Source of the DNA: Eubacteriales bacterium
GTDB lineage: Bacteria > Bacillota > Clostridia > Lachnospirales > Lachnospiraceae
Direction: 5' to 3'
DNA: 56,265 nucleotides
Assembly (NCBI GenBank): GCA_030524175.1
Contig: JAUNHC010000036.1
Location: 1 to 56,265, forward strand
How positions within the stretch are numbered: the first letter of the stretch is position 1; each line of letters begins with the position of its first letter. Positions 31,578 through 40,233 of this stretch are shown piece by piece. Under the pieces are notes generated by a model, which saw only the letters and a list, made by a program, of their open reading frames with translations, was not told the DNA's origin and made no database searches. Position numbers and translations under genes: made by a program.

Positions 31578-32232
31578 ACAGATAAAAGGTGCTTTTGACC
31601 AGGTACAGGCGGAAGAGACTTTAAAGGCGCAGACAAAAGAAGTAATGCTGGCTGAATTTTCGGGAAAGCAGAGGGAAGTGTCAGGAGTCCGCCGCAGAAG
31701 AATGGGGATGTGGGCTGTCCGGTACGGTTTTGCCATTGCTTGTCTGGTATTGTTGGTGACGGCAGGTATTCTAAAAAATTCAGTAAATGCACAGGCTGCT
31801 TATATCCGTCTGGAGGGGAATGTGGCGGTAGGGCTGGCCCTGGATGAGAACGATGTTGTCATAGAAGTCCAAGGGCTTAATAAAGAAGGACAGCAGGTTC
31901 TGGATGAGATTGATGTTATGGGGATGTCATACCGGGAAGCTGTAGATTGTATTATGAGCAGGAGTACAGGGTTTGAGTCAGGAGCCGTGAGAACAAAAAC
32001 CCAGGTGAGTGTGGAAGGTCAGGACACAGAAAAATGCCGGCGTATGGAGGAAGAGGTCAGTGAGCAGTGTGCAAACCATGAAAAACGTCACAGACAGCAA
32101 AACAGAGAAGAAGATGGGACAAAAACCAATGGAGAGAACGAGAATGAGACAGGAGCGGACCAGCATGGCCATGGAAATAACGGCAGGCATAATGGCCGGG
32201 GCCGCCATTCCGGAAACGGCGGACATGATTGA
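31570..32232 (+). CDS. RsgI-like anti-sigma factor with His/Gly-rich extracellular tail
   Basis: A 220-residue single-pass membrane protein. Residues 1-46 are the cytoplasmic sigma-binding part, 47-69 the membrane helix, and about 74-135 an extracellular RsgI-type domain (AYIRLEGNVAVGLALDEND, EAVDCIMSRSTG). The tail is charged and ends in a His/Gly/Asn-rich stretch (DQHGHGNNGRHNGRGRHSG). Clostridial RsgI proteins often carry carbohydrate-binding modules at this position; here it looks like a metal-binding tail. TTG 31570 was chosen, five bases after GGGAGGTGA; GTG 31561 is possible but sits inside that ribosome site. Confidence 0.75.
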   Translation: MNRQIKGAFDQVQAEETLKAQTKEVMLAEFSGKQREVSGVRRRRMGMWAVRYGFAIACLVLLVTAGILKNSVNAQAAYIRLEGNVAVGLALDENDVVIEVQGLNKEGQQVLDEIDVMGMSYREAVDCIMSRSTGFESGAVRTKTQVSVEGQDTEKCRRMEEEVSEQCANHEKRHRQQNREEDGTKTNGENENETGADQHGHGNNGRHNGRGRHSGNGGHD

Positions 32233-32358
32233 AATTTTTTCAATGCTACGCAATGCCAGGGCATTTGAAAAAAATGGAAAAACCTATTGTAAAACTCTTT
32301 CGGTCAGGGTATGATAATTCATAAGGGGGACTCTTATTGCGAAAGGGGAGAAAGTCAC

Positions 32359-33183
32359 ATGAGGATTGTAACTTTAATGGAAAACACGGCTGTGTCACCG
32401 GAGCTTTCAAACAGTCACGGACTCAGCTTTTACATTGAGACAAAGAACCATAAAATACTTTTCGATATGGGACCCGACGGGACATTTCTGGAGAATGCCC
32501 AAAAGCTTGGTGTGGATGTGAGCAAAGTGGATCTGGCAATTCTTTCCCATGGACATTATGATCATGGAGGAGGATTAAAGGCCTTTTTGGACGCAAATTC
32601 CACCGCACTTGTACATATGCAGAAGAAGGCCTTCGGAGAGTTTTATGCCCATGATTTGGATGGGGTGAACCGTTATATCGGACTGCCGCAGGAATGGAAG
32701 GATGAGACAAGGCTTGTGTTCCATGCAGGTGATTATAAGCTGGACGCCGGACTGCAGGTTTTTGCAGGTGTCACGGGCAGAGAGTGCTATTCACCGGCCA
32801 ATGATCTACTGTATGTATCTATGAACGGTCGTCATATACCGGACCTGTTTATGCATGAGCAGAACCTTCTGATCAAGGAAGGTGACAAGATGGTGCTGGT
32901 AGCAGGCTGTGCCCACAACGGGATCGTAAACATTCTGAAAAAGGCAGATGCTTATGCACCGCGGGGCATTGATTATGTCATAAGCGGCATGCACCTTATG
33001 GATGCTTATCCGGAAAAGGAGAAGAGGCAGATGCTTTGCAGAAATGTGGCAGAGCGGCTGCGCCAGAGGAGCAGCCGGTATTATACCTGCCATTGTACCA
33101 GTCTGGAAGGCTATGAGATGCTGCGCGGGGAGATGGGAGAGCAGATACGTTATCTGTCTGCGGGAAGCGTACTTGAAATTTGA
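32359..33183 (+). CDS. Metallo-beta-lactamase-fold hydrolase
   Basis: A 274-residue MBL-fold protein with the metal motif SHGHYDHGGG (near residue 73), the later ligands GCAHNGIVN near 178 and SGMHL near 207, and CHCTSLEGYEML near the end. It resembles the family annotated as dihydropterin-ribofuranosyl-aminobenzene phosphate synthase-like, whose real roles vary. The start at 32359 follows GGGGAG; an upstream in-frame ATG at 32311 lacks a site. A 126-bp gap separates it from the anti-sigma gene, so operon membership is uncertain. Confidence 0.75.
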   Translation: MRIVTLMENTAVSPELSNSHGLSFYIETKNHKILFDMGPDGTFLENAQKLGVDVSKVDLAILSHGHYDHGGGLKAFLDANSTALVHMQKKAFGEFYAHDLDGVNRYIGLPQEWKDETRLVFHAGDYKLDAGLQVFAGVTGRECYSPANDLLYVSMNGRHIPDLFMHEQNLLIKEGDKMVLVAGCAHNGIVNILKKADAYAPRGIDYVISGMHLMDAYPEKEKRQMLCRNVAERLRQRSSRYYTCHCTSLEGYEMLRGEMGEQIRYLSAGSVLEI

Positions 33184-33201
33184 TGTTATTTCCGCTGTTC
33201 C

Positions 33202-33786
33202 TTAAACTCTTTGTTTCATCAATCCATGGCGGTTGCAGTAAAAGTATAGGAATCCATGGCCTCTCATAAGGAAACGGGCCTGGGCGCTGCCTTCTGGGTA
33301 CTGTTTTACCATCTCAAATTTATCTGAGGTAACATAAGCAATAAAAGAAATATAATGTTGTTTTGTCATATGGTGGGAAATGGTGACGTAAGTCTCATTT
33401 TCCACTTTTTCTATGTGGAGGGCATGTTCCTCATCAGGGTCTTCAGCCTCAAGCAGGGGAAGTGTGATTCCGCAGCAGCTGATGGCACTTTCTCCGGTGG
33501 TGTGGATAATATTTCCGCATACCGGGCAGACATAAAATTTCGTGCGCAGCATATTGGCAGAAGGGTTGGTATTTACCACACAGTCTCCTGTCAAAAGCTC
33601 GGTAAGGGACACATTCAATACCCTTGAAAGCGGCTCCAGAAGACTGATATCCGGTAGTCCGCGCCCTGTTTCCCATTTGGAGACTGCTTTGTCGCTTACT
33701 CCGATTCTTTGGGCCAGTTCCTTCTGGGTGATCGCCTGTTTTTCACGCAATGACCGTATGGCGGCGCCTGTAACATAATGATCCAT
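33202..33786 (-). CDS. XRE-type HTH regulator fused to a superoxide-reductase-like iron domain
   Basis: A 194-residue protein. Residues about 10-65 are an XRE HTH (ITQKELAQRIGVSDKAVSKW). The rest follows desulfoferrodoxin: a CPVCGN...CCG knuckle, then the superoxide reductase iron-site words ALHIEK, HHMTKQHYISFI and YCNRHGLMK. All four expected His (in ALH, HHM, KQH, NRHG) and the Cys ligand (YCN) are present. Superoxide reductases use this centre to reduce superoxide; here it is joined to DNA binding, so a redox or iron sensor is likely. MDHY at 33786 is chosen over a start five codons earlier because GAGG lies nine bases upstream. Confidence 0.8.
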   Translation of the reverse strand: MDHYVTGAAIRSLREKQAITQKELAQRIGVSDKAVSKWETGRGLPDISLLEPLSRVLNVSLTELLTGDCVVNTNPSANMLRTKFYVCPVCGNIIHTTGESAISCCGITLPLLEAEDPDEEHALHIEKVENETYVTISHHMTKQHYISFIAYVTSDKFEMVKQYPEGSAQARFLMRGHGFLYFYCNRHGLMKQRV

Positions 33787-33822
33787 ATTTGATAACCTCA
33801 TTTCTAATGTTTTGTTTTCCCT

Positions 33823-33851
33823 ATTGTATAAGAAAAATAAGCTGACTACAA
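33823..33851 (-). promoter_or_regulatory. Promoter of the HTH-superoxide-reductase regulator
   Basis: On the minus strand TTGTAG (complement of 33846-33851), 17 bp, TACAAT (complement of 33823-33828) forms a fair sigma-A promoter ending 37 bp before the start codon. Confidence 0.5.
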
Positions 33852-33884
33852 CCTACGGAACGTAGAGCGGGTATTTAAGCATAG

Positions 33885-33924
33885 GCCGGTGCAGATAGAA
33901 AAACTCTATCAGTTCCGGCTTTTT
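33885..33924 (+). terminator. Terminator-like hairpin with no gene directly upstream
   Basis: GCCGG (33885-33889) pairs with CCGGC (33915-33919), an inner GATAGA/TCTATC (33894-33899, 33905-33910) stem lies inside, and TTTTT follows. A smaller CTACG-GAA-CGTAG hairpin sits at 33853-33865. No plus-strand gene ends just before it, since the nearest gene is on the minus strand. Confidence 0.55.
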
Positions 33925-33950
33925 ACTTTTAAAAACAGGGCTGGATACAA

Positions 33951-34015
33951 TCTAAAGATATTCCACTTTTGTCTAAAGTATCTGCGTTGTTGCAGATATG
34001 GTTCCATGCTAGAAT
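33951..34015 (+). promoter_or_regulatory. Promoter and operator repeats of the second sugar operon
   Basis: TTGTTG (33987-33992), 17 bp, TAGAAT (34010-34015) is the likely promoter. TCTAAAG occurs at 33951-33957 and 33972-33978, exactly 21 bp apart, just upstream of the -35 box. TATCTGC (33979-33985) and its inverse GCAGATA (33992-33998) overlap the -35. The direct repeats fit activation by an AraC-type response regulator such as the one at 42683. Confidence 0.55.
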
Positions 34016-34064
34016 TTCAATAACATCAAACAAAGTAAGGAAAACAGATAGAGGAGGAGAAAAG

Positions 34065-35477
34065 ATGAAGCACAGACCAGTGATTGGTACAATGGCAGTG
34101 GGCCTGATCGGATATTGGCCCCAGTTTCCGGGAATGAAGGAATACCTGACCGGAAAGCACAGGGAGCTGCTGGATAAAATAGACGGGGAAGCAGAAATTA
34201 TTGATGCAGGTATGATAGATACCGTAGAAAAGTCAAGAGAAGCAGGCAGGAAATTTCAGTCCGCTGATGTGGATATTATTTTCTGTCAGGCAATGACCTA
34301 TGCCACCTCGGATAATCTCATACCCGCTGTACGGGATCTGGAGGTACCGGTGATCCTTTTCAATGTGCAGGAAGACAAATCCCTTGATTTCTCCAAGGTG
34401 AAGAATCTGGATGACTGGCTGGGGCATGGCTGTACCTGTGCGGGACTTCCAGAACTTTCCGCTATGCTAAGAAGATATGGGAAATGTTATGATATAGTCA
34501 CGGGCTATTTAAAGGGTGACGCTGCTGTGGATGAGGCTGTGGTGAGGTGGGTAAAAGCCGCAGGCATAAGGCGGAAGCTGAAAACCACAAACGCAGGTAT
34601 TCTTGGAAGACAGTATCTGGGTATGATGGATCTGTACCTGGACGAGAACGCAGTGATGAAGCAGTTTGGCATGATGACACGGTTCCTCATGTGGGAGGAC
34701 GTGATCGCCCTGTCGGAGCAGGTCACAGAAGAGGAAAAGCGGCAGTATACAGAAAAGATGAAAGAAATCTTTGACATACCGGCAGCTGTTTCCCATGAAG
34801 AGCTTGAAAATATTGCGGTGATGTATGGCGGATATTTGAAGCTTGCAGAGCAGAATCATTTATCCATACTGGCAAACCATTTTGAAAAGCAGATGACAGG
34901 TAAAGAAGTGGATTTGATGGCAGCGCTCAATCCGGCCCATACCATGCTGATCCACGATGGTTTAGCCTGTACGGTAGAGGGGGATATCAAAGGCGCGGTT
35001 GCCATGACCATCCTGAAAGCCATGGGAGGAGATGCCAATTTAACAGAGCTGTATTCTATGGATTTTAATGATGATACTTGTATCATCGGACACAGCGGCG
35101 CATCTGACCCCATGATTTCTGATAAGAGGCCGGTACTGAAGAAGACCAGTGTGTTCCATGGGAAATCAGGCAAAGGTTTTACCACTCAGGCTGTGCCGAG
35201 AAAAGGCCCCATAACCATGCTGGCGCTTACCATGGAGGAGGACGGTACTTTTAAGATGGTTGCGGCAGAAGGAGAAGTGGTGGATGGAGAAATCCTGAAT
35301 CTGGGTGATACAAACTGCCGGGTGAAGTTTCCGGTTCCAATGCGTGAATTTATTAACCGCTGGAGTATGGAGGGACCTTCTCATCACGGAGTGATGGGAA
35401 GCGGAGCACATGTGCGTGACCTGGAAGCCGCGGCAAAGGTTCTGGGAGTAAGGATAGAAGTTATTACCAGGCTGTAA
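34065..35477 (+). CDS. L-arabinose/L-fucose isomerase family protein
   Basis: A 470-residue relative of the protein at 10756-12255 and the first gene of the second sugar operon. Corresponding ligand words are TVEGDIKGAVAM (Glu), SMDFNDDTCIIGHSG (Asp and His) and PSHHGVMGSGAH (His). It probably isomerises the sugar imported by the following transporter; its exact substrate is not visible. The start at 34065 follows GAGGAGGAG; a frame reaching back to 33969 would run through the promoter and is rejected. A 66-bp gap leads to the ATPase gene. Confidence 0.75.
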   Translation: MKHRPVIGTMAVGLIGYWPQFPGMKEYLTGKHRELLDKIDGEAEIIDAGMIDTVEKSREAGRKFQSADVDIIFCQAMTYATSDNLIPAVRDLEVPVILFNVQEDKSLDFSKVKNLDDWLGHGCTCAGLPELSAMLRRYGKCYDIVTGYLKGDAAVDEAVVRWVKAAGIRRKLKTTNAGILGRQYLGMMDLYLDENAVMKQFGMMTRFLMWEDVIALSEQVTEEEKRQYTEKMKEIFDIPAAVSHEELENIAVMYGGYLKLAEQNHLSILANHFEKQMTGKEVDLMAALNPAHTMLIHDGLACTVEGDIKGAVAMTILKAMGGDANLTELYSMDFNDDTCIIGHSGASDPMISDKRPVLKKTSVFHGKSGKGFTTQAVPRKGPITMLALTMEEDGTFKMVAAEGEVVDGEILNLGDTNCRVKFPVPMREFINRWSMEGPSHHGVMGSGAHVRDLEAAAKVLGVRIEVITRL

Positions 35478-35543
35478 AGGGAAGGGTAATCTCAAAGGCT
35501 GAACAACAGGCCAAAAGTATTGGGACTTAAGGAGGAAAGATAC

Positions 35544-37070
35544 ATGTCGGAAGAAAATATCATTCAGGTTCAGAAGGTATCAAAAACCTATCCTGGAGTT
35601 AAAGCTTTAAATGACATGATGCTGACAGTGAAAAAAGGAGAAGTCCATGCCCTTGTGGGAGAAAACGGTGCGGGAAAATCCACCCTTATTAAGGTTCTGG
35701 CAGGAGTCATAAACCCGGACGAGGGTGCACAAATCCGAATTGCCGGAGAAACAGTAAAGCAGCTCACACCTATTGAATCTGTGAAAAGAGGAATTTCCGT
35801 TATCTTTCAGGATTTCAGTTTATTCCAAAACCTGTCCGTGGCGGAGAATATCCTTTTTGGTGACCAGATTCTGAATAACGTCAAGGTACTTGACTATAAG
35901 AAAATGAGGGCGAAGGCAAAAGAGGTTCTTGATGAAATGGAACTGGATCTGGACTTAAATGCTGTTGTTGGTGAACTGCCTGTGGCAAAGCACCAGATGA
36001 TCGCCATCGCAAGAGCGATTATACAGAATTCCCGTCTTATCATAATGGATGAACCTACTTCTACTTTGTCCGGGGCTGAGGTGGAACATTTGTTCCGGAT
36101 TATCCGCAGACTGACTGGAAAGGGGATATCTGTACTGTTTGTCAGCCATAAGCTGAAAGAATTGTTTACCATTGCAGAGCGGTTCACTATTATGAGAGAC
36201 GGAAATTACATAGGGACCTTTCGGAAAGAAGAACTGGATGAAGAAAAACTCATATCTCATATGGTGGGCCGTAAGGTGGTTCTGGTGAAGCATGAGGAGC
36301 ATGAGAAGGGAAGGGCTATCCTTCAGGTAAAGCATTTGTCCAGAAAAGGAAATTACCAGGATATCTCATTCACTCTCCATGAAGGTGAAATCCTGGGGAT
36401 CACCGGTCTTGTGGGTTCCGGGAGAACAGAGGTACTGTCTACAATTTTTGGACTGAATCCGCCCGAAGAGGGAGAAATTTATTTTGAAAATAAAAAAGTG
36501 ACTATCCATTCCCCGTACGCGGCAAAAAAGCTGGGTATTGCCTATGTACCGGAGGACCGGCATGAGCTTGGCTTTGTGGGAAACAAGAATATGATACAGA
36601 ACATCAGTCTGCCGAATTTGAAGGAATTTTCTAATTCATTGGGCATGATCAATACTTCAATGGAAAGAGAAGTGTGTGAAAACCAGATGGAACGCCTGCA
36701 GGTGCGGCCAAAACTTCCGGAGATGCTGGCAGGAAATCTTTCCGGCGGGAACCAGCAGAAAATTGTAATTGCTAAATGGCTGGCGGCCAATCCGAAGGTA
36801 TTGATGATCGATGAGCCTACGAATGGTATTGACGTGGGGGCCAAAAATGAGATTCATACGATTATGCAGGAGCTTGCCAGGCAGGGAGTAGCCGTACTCA
36901 TGGTTTCCTCAGACTTGCAGGAGGTATTGGCCATCAGTGACCGTATATTGGTGATGCGCAGAGGAAGGCTTACAGGAGAATTTAAGGCAAACTCTGATTC
37001 AGAAGAAATTATGTCCCGGGCGTTCCTTGGAAACCCTGAGGATTACGAAGACAGACATGCAGTGTGTTAA
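35544..37070 (+). CDS. CUT2 sugar ABC transporter ATPase
   Basis: A 508-residue double ATPase. First half: GENGAGKST Walker A, LPVAKHQMIAIARAI in the signature position, and LIIMDEPTST Walker B. The signature LPVAK departs from the usual LSxGQ/LSVAQ, which is tolerated in the first half of this family. Second half: GLVGSGRTE, LSGGNQQKIVIAKWL and LMIDEPTNG, all typical. It energises the two permeases downstream. ATG 35544 follows AAGGAGG. Confidence 0.88.
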   Translation: MSEENIIQVQKVSKTYPGVKALNDMMLTVKKGEVHALVGENGAGKSTLIKVLAGVINPDEGAQIRIAGETVKQLTPIESVKRGISVIFQDFSLFQNLSVAENILFGDQILNNVKVLDYKKMRAKAKEVLDEMELDLDLNAVVGELPVAKHQMIAIARAIIQNSRLIIMDEPTSTLSGAEVEHLFRIIRRLTGKGISVLFVSHKLKELFTIAERFTIMRDGNYIGTFRKEELDEEKLISHMVGRKVVLVKHEEHEKGRAILQVKHLSRKGNYQDISFTLHEGEILGITGLVGSGRTEVLSTIFGLNPPEEGEIYFENKKVTIHSPYAAKKLGIAYVPEDRHELGFVGNKNMIQNISLPNLKEFSNSLGMINTSMEREVCENQMERLQVRPKLPEMLAGNLSGGNQQKIVIAKWLAANPKVLMIDEPTNGIDVGAKNEIHTIMQELARQGVAVLMVSSDLQEVLAISDRILVMRRGRLTGEFKANSDSEEIMSRAFLGNPEDYEDRHAVC

Positions 37071-37082
37071 GGGGGGACAAAG

Positions 37083-38069
37083 GTGAAGAAATTTTTTAAA
37101 AGAAGAGAGGCGAGTATTCTGGTTCTTTTGCTGGTGCTGATGGTTGTTTTTTCCTTCAGCAGCGACCAGTTTCTGACTCTGACCAACTTTAAGGACTGCC
37201 TGAAAAGCAGTTCTCTGAAAATCATACTGGCGGCGGGGATGTCTATAGTCCTTATAACAGGCGGGATTGATATGTCGTTGGTTGCCACTGCCGGAATGAC
37301 ACAGATGATTTTTGGCAGGCTCATGGCATATGCCGGATGGGGTCCGGTGCCAACGATCCTGGTGACGGTTCTTTTGGGCATTCTTTTCGGCTCTGTCAAT
37401 GGGCTTTTGATTTCCAAGGGCAGGATTGCACCTATTGTAGCTACTCTTGGTGTTGCCAGTGTGGTAAAAGGGATGATGTATGTCTATATGGATTTAAGCG
37501 GTTCCTCCAGTCTTTGGATCAATTCCAACGAACTGCCCGGATGGTTTTTATCCTTTGGGACAATAAAGGTGATGGGAATACCGATCCAGATCATTATTGC
37601 GGCACTCATTGTTCTGCTCACTTACTGGATGATGCACTTTACCATAATAGGAAGATGTGTCTATGCGATCGGGGGCAATAAAAATGCGGCGGAGAGAATC
37701 GGAATCAATGTAGACCTGATAACCATTTTTGTGTATGCCTATTTCGGGTTCATTCTGTCCATCGGCGTATTTGCAGATACCGCAGGAATTGCACTGTGCG
37801 ATCCCAATTCCTACAATGGTATTGATTTCGAGGTGGTTGCGGCAGTAGTTGTGGGCGGAGTTACGATGGTAGGCGGCTTTGGAAGCATTATCGGCGGAGT
37901 TCTAGGGGCATTGTTCATGGTATTTCTGAGCAACGGGCTGGGGCTGATACGTGTAAGCACCTACTGGCAGAAAGTGATCGTTGGTATAGTTATCATTATT
38001 GCCGTCAGCGTGGAGGCTGCCAAGAGACTGTACAATGAGCGGCATGCGCAGACCATTGATGTGATGTGA
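37083..38069 (+). CDS. CUT2 sugar ABC transporter permease 1
   Basis: A 328-residue RbsC-family permease: AAGMSIVLITGGIDMSLVAT near residue 57, AIGGNKNAAERIGINVDL near 200 and VVVGGVTMVGGFGSIIGGVL near 258. GTG start 12 bp after the ATPase stop, behind GGGGGG. It pairs with the following permease, as in Rha and Lsr systems. Confidence 0.87.
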   Translation: MKKFFKRREASILVLLLVLMVVFSFSSDQFLTLTNFKDCLKSSSLKIILAAGMSIVLITGGIDMSLVATAGMTQMIFGRLMAYAGWGPVPTILVTVLLGILFGSVNGLLISKGRIAPIVATLGVASVVKGMMYVYMDLSGSSSLWINSNELPGWFLSFGTIKVMGIPIQIIIAALIVLLTYWMMHFTIIGRCVYAIGGNKNAAERIGINVDLITIFVYAYFGFILSIGVFADTAGIALCDPNSYNGIDFEVVAAVVVGGVTMVGGFGSIIGGVLGALFMVFLSNGLGLIRVSTYWQKVIVGIVIIIAVSVEAAKRLYNERHAQTIDVM

Positions 38070-38080
38070 GGAGGGAAGAA

Positions 38081-39049
38081 ATGAAAAATTTAAAAAAATG
38101 GAATTACAGCTATTCTCTCCTTGCTGTTTTGGCAGTGCTGATACTGGTGATCGAGTTTGCATCCGGCGGAAAGCTTCTGACGGTGAATTCACTTACCAAT
38201 ATGGCATCCCAAATGCCGGAGCTGGGGATTTTGTCTATCGGTATGTTCGTGGTGATCCTTACTGCCGGAATTGATTTGTCCATCACCTATCTGGCATCGC
38301 TGGCAGGTGTGTGCAGTGCGTTTGTGCTGCGATGGGGAAACCAGAAGGAGATGAACCTGGTGTTTTTGTTTCTGCTGGCATTTTTAGCAGCGTTTCTGGT
38401 GGCCATGGCTGGCGGGATATTGAATGGGATCGTAGTGGCAAAGATCGGTGTACATCCAGTTCTGGCAACTATTGGCTCCTATACCCTGTTTTACGGGATA
38501 GCGAATGTGCTTACCTCAGGCTCGGCGGTTTCCGGTTTTCCTAAGGAATACCGGCTGATCGGAAAGGGGAAATTGTTTGGGTTCCTTCCGGTTCCTCTGG
38601 TGATATTTGCAGCAGTGGTTGCAGTGGCTTATATTATGCTGGATAAGACTGTATGGGGGAGAAGCGTGTATATGCTGGGCTCCAATGCAAAGGCAGCCAG
38701 ATATTCAGGCATTGATACGTTGAAAGTGAACTTTAAGGTATATCTGTTCAGTGCATTTTTCGCATTTGTGGCTGCTGTTGTCATGACAGGGAGATACTCT
38801 TCTGCAAAATCAGATTTGGGTTCTTCATATTTGCTAAAAAGTGTGGCTGTGGCGGTTCTGGGCGGAACGAACATGGCCGGTGGGGAAGGTTCCCTGAAAG
38901 GAGTGGTCATTGCGGCATGTATTATCCAGGTTATTGGAACTGGTGTTTCCATGCTTGGCCTGAGCAGTTATTTTACAGATATTCTTGTTGGGGTAATCCT
39001 GCTGGGCGTTCTGCTGATCAAGCATTCCGGCAAAACGAAGCAGCGGTAA
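38081..39049 (+). CDS. CUT2 sugar ABC transporter permease 2
   Basis: A 322-residue RbsC-family permease: IGMFVVILTAGIDLSITYLA near residue 58, MLGSNAKAARYSGIDTLK near 197 and AVLGGTNMAGGEGSLKGVV near 255. The ATG at 38081 has GAGGAGG eight bases upstream; the longer frame from 38066 begins inside the ribosome site. It completes the membrane part of the second sugar importer. Confidence 0.87.
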   Translation: MKNLKKWNYSYSLLAVLAVLILVIEFASGGKLLTVNSLTNMASQMPELGILSIGMFVVILTAGIDLSITYLASLAGVCSAFVLRWGNQKEMNLVFLFLLAFLAAFLVAMAGGILNGIVVAKIGVHPVLATIGSYTLFYGIANVLTSGSAVSGFPKEYRLIGKGKLFGFLPVPLVIFAAVVAVAYIMLDKTVWGRSVYMLGSNAKAARYSGIDTLKVNFKVYLFSAFFAFVAAVVMTGRYSSAKSDLGSSYLLKSVAVAVLGGTNMAGGEGSLKGVVIAACIIQVIGTGVSMLGLSSYFTDILVGVILLGVLLIKHSGKTKQR

Positions 39050-39089
39050 ATATATTTTACATTATAAAACAAAAAGAGGAGGTAACAAA

Positions 39090-40217
39090 ATGAAGAAACG
39101 GGTTTTGGCAGTAATTATGGGGATGGCAATGGCTGTGAGTGCATTTGCGCCGGTGTATGCCGCAGAGACAGAGGCAGCAGAGAACACAGGAGAGGAAGAA
39201 ATGAAGGAGGAATCCGGCGGCGGTGTCACAGATTTTACATCTTCGGGATTCGGGAGCAAAAAGGATGAAACGCTGAAAATTCTGGTTATGCCCAAGGTAC
39301 TTGGTCTTCCGTTTTACGAGCACTCAGAAGAAGGCGGAGTGGAGGCTCAGGATGATTTTAATGTGGAGGTTATCTTTGACGGGCCCACAGAGGCTGATGC
39401 CACTGCACAGGTAACTATGCTGGAGGACTATATTGCTCAGGGGGACATTGATTGTATCTGTATCGCACCAAATGACCCGGATACACTGGCACCTGTGCTT
39501 CAGGATGCAAAGGATCAGGGGATTATGGTACAGTATTTTGACAGTATGGCAAATGATGAGGATATTGACTGTGGTGTTTCTCCGTGTACCACAGAGACTG
39601 TAGCACAGTCTTTCTGGGATTCCATGGTGGAGCAGATGGGGGATACCGGAGATTATGTAGTGTTTACCGGCGGTGCTACGGCAGCAAACCTGAACACCTG
39701 GATCGCTGCAGGGGAAGAATATGCAAAGGAAAAATATCCTGATCTCAATGAGGTCACATCAGCTATCGCCACAGAAGAATCTTCACAGATGGCATATGAA
39801 AAAGCTACAGAGGCTCTGAAAGCATATCCGGACTTAAAGGGAATTATCTGTATGTCTTCCGCCACAGGCCCAGGGGTATGCCAGGCGGTTGCAGAAGCAG
39901 GAAAAACAGAGGATATTGCTGTTATCACAATGACCACACCCAATGCCATTGCGGATTATCTGAAGGATGGTTCTTCTGATTTAAATATCATCTGGGACCC
40001 GGCCTACATGGTTTATGCAAACTGCTATATGGCCAGAATGTATTTTGACGGCGAAAATATAAACGACGGAGCTGATATTGCAGGCGCTGCAAAGGACGGC
40101 ACAGGGAAATATGCTACAACGATCAATAACCTGGAAGTGGATGAGAGCGGACTGCATATGACATTAGGCGAGCCGTTGTTTATGAACAAGGATAATGTTG
40201 CAGACTGGGATTTCTGA
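39090..40217 (+). CDS. LsrB/RhaS-type sugar-binding protein, without a lipobox
   Basis: A 375-residue binding protein. After the signal peptide (SAFAPVYAAE) there is an acidic linker to about residue 60, then the fold: LVMPKVLGLPFYEHSEEGG, VIFDGPTEADATAQVTMLED, QYFDSMANDEDIDCGVSP, and a C-terminus LFMNKDNVADWDF that closely parallels LsrB. LsrB binds autoinducer-2 and RhaS binds rhamnose; which ligand applies here is open, since the downstream genes look catabolic for a sugar. No Cys follows the signal peptide, so there is no lipid anchor. AGAGGAGG precedes the ATG. Confidence 0.82.
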   Translation: MKKRVLAVIMGMAMAVSAFAPVYAAETEAAENTGEEEMKEESGGGVTDFTSSGFGSKKDETLKILVMPKVLGLPFYEHSEEGGVEAQDDFNVEVIFDGPTEADATAQVTMLEDYIAQGDIDCICIAPNDPDTLAPVLQDAKDQGIMVQYFDSMANDEDIDCGVSPCTTETVAQSFWDSMVEQMGDTGDYVVFTGGATAANLNTWIAAGEEYAKEKYPDLNEVTSAIATEESSQMAYEKATEALKAYPDLKGIICMSSATGPGVCQAVAEAGKTEDIAVITMTTPNAIADYLKDGSSDLNIIWDPAYMVYANCYMARMYFDGENINDGADIAGAAKDGTGKYATTINNLEVDESGLHMTLGEPLFMNKDNVADWDF

Positions 40218-40233
40218 CAGACAGGAGGAAGAT

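Noticed and set aside
33969-34064. N-terminal extension of the second isomerase
   Set aside because: It runs through the promoter and the GAGGAGGAG ribosome site, which points to ATG 34065.
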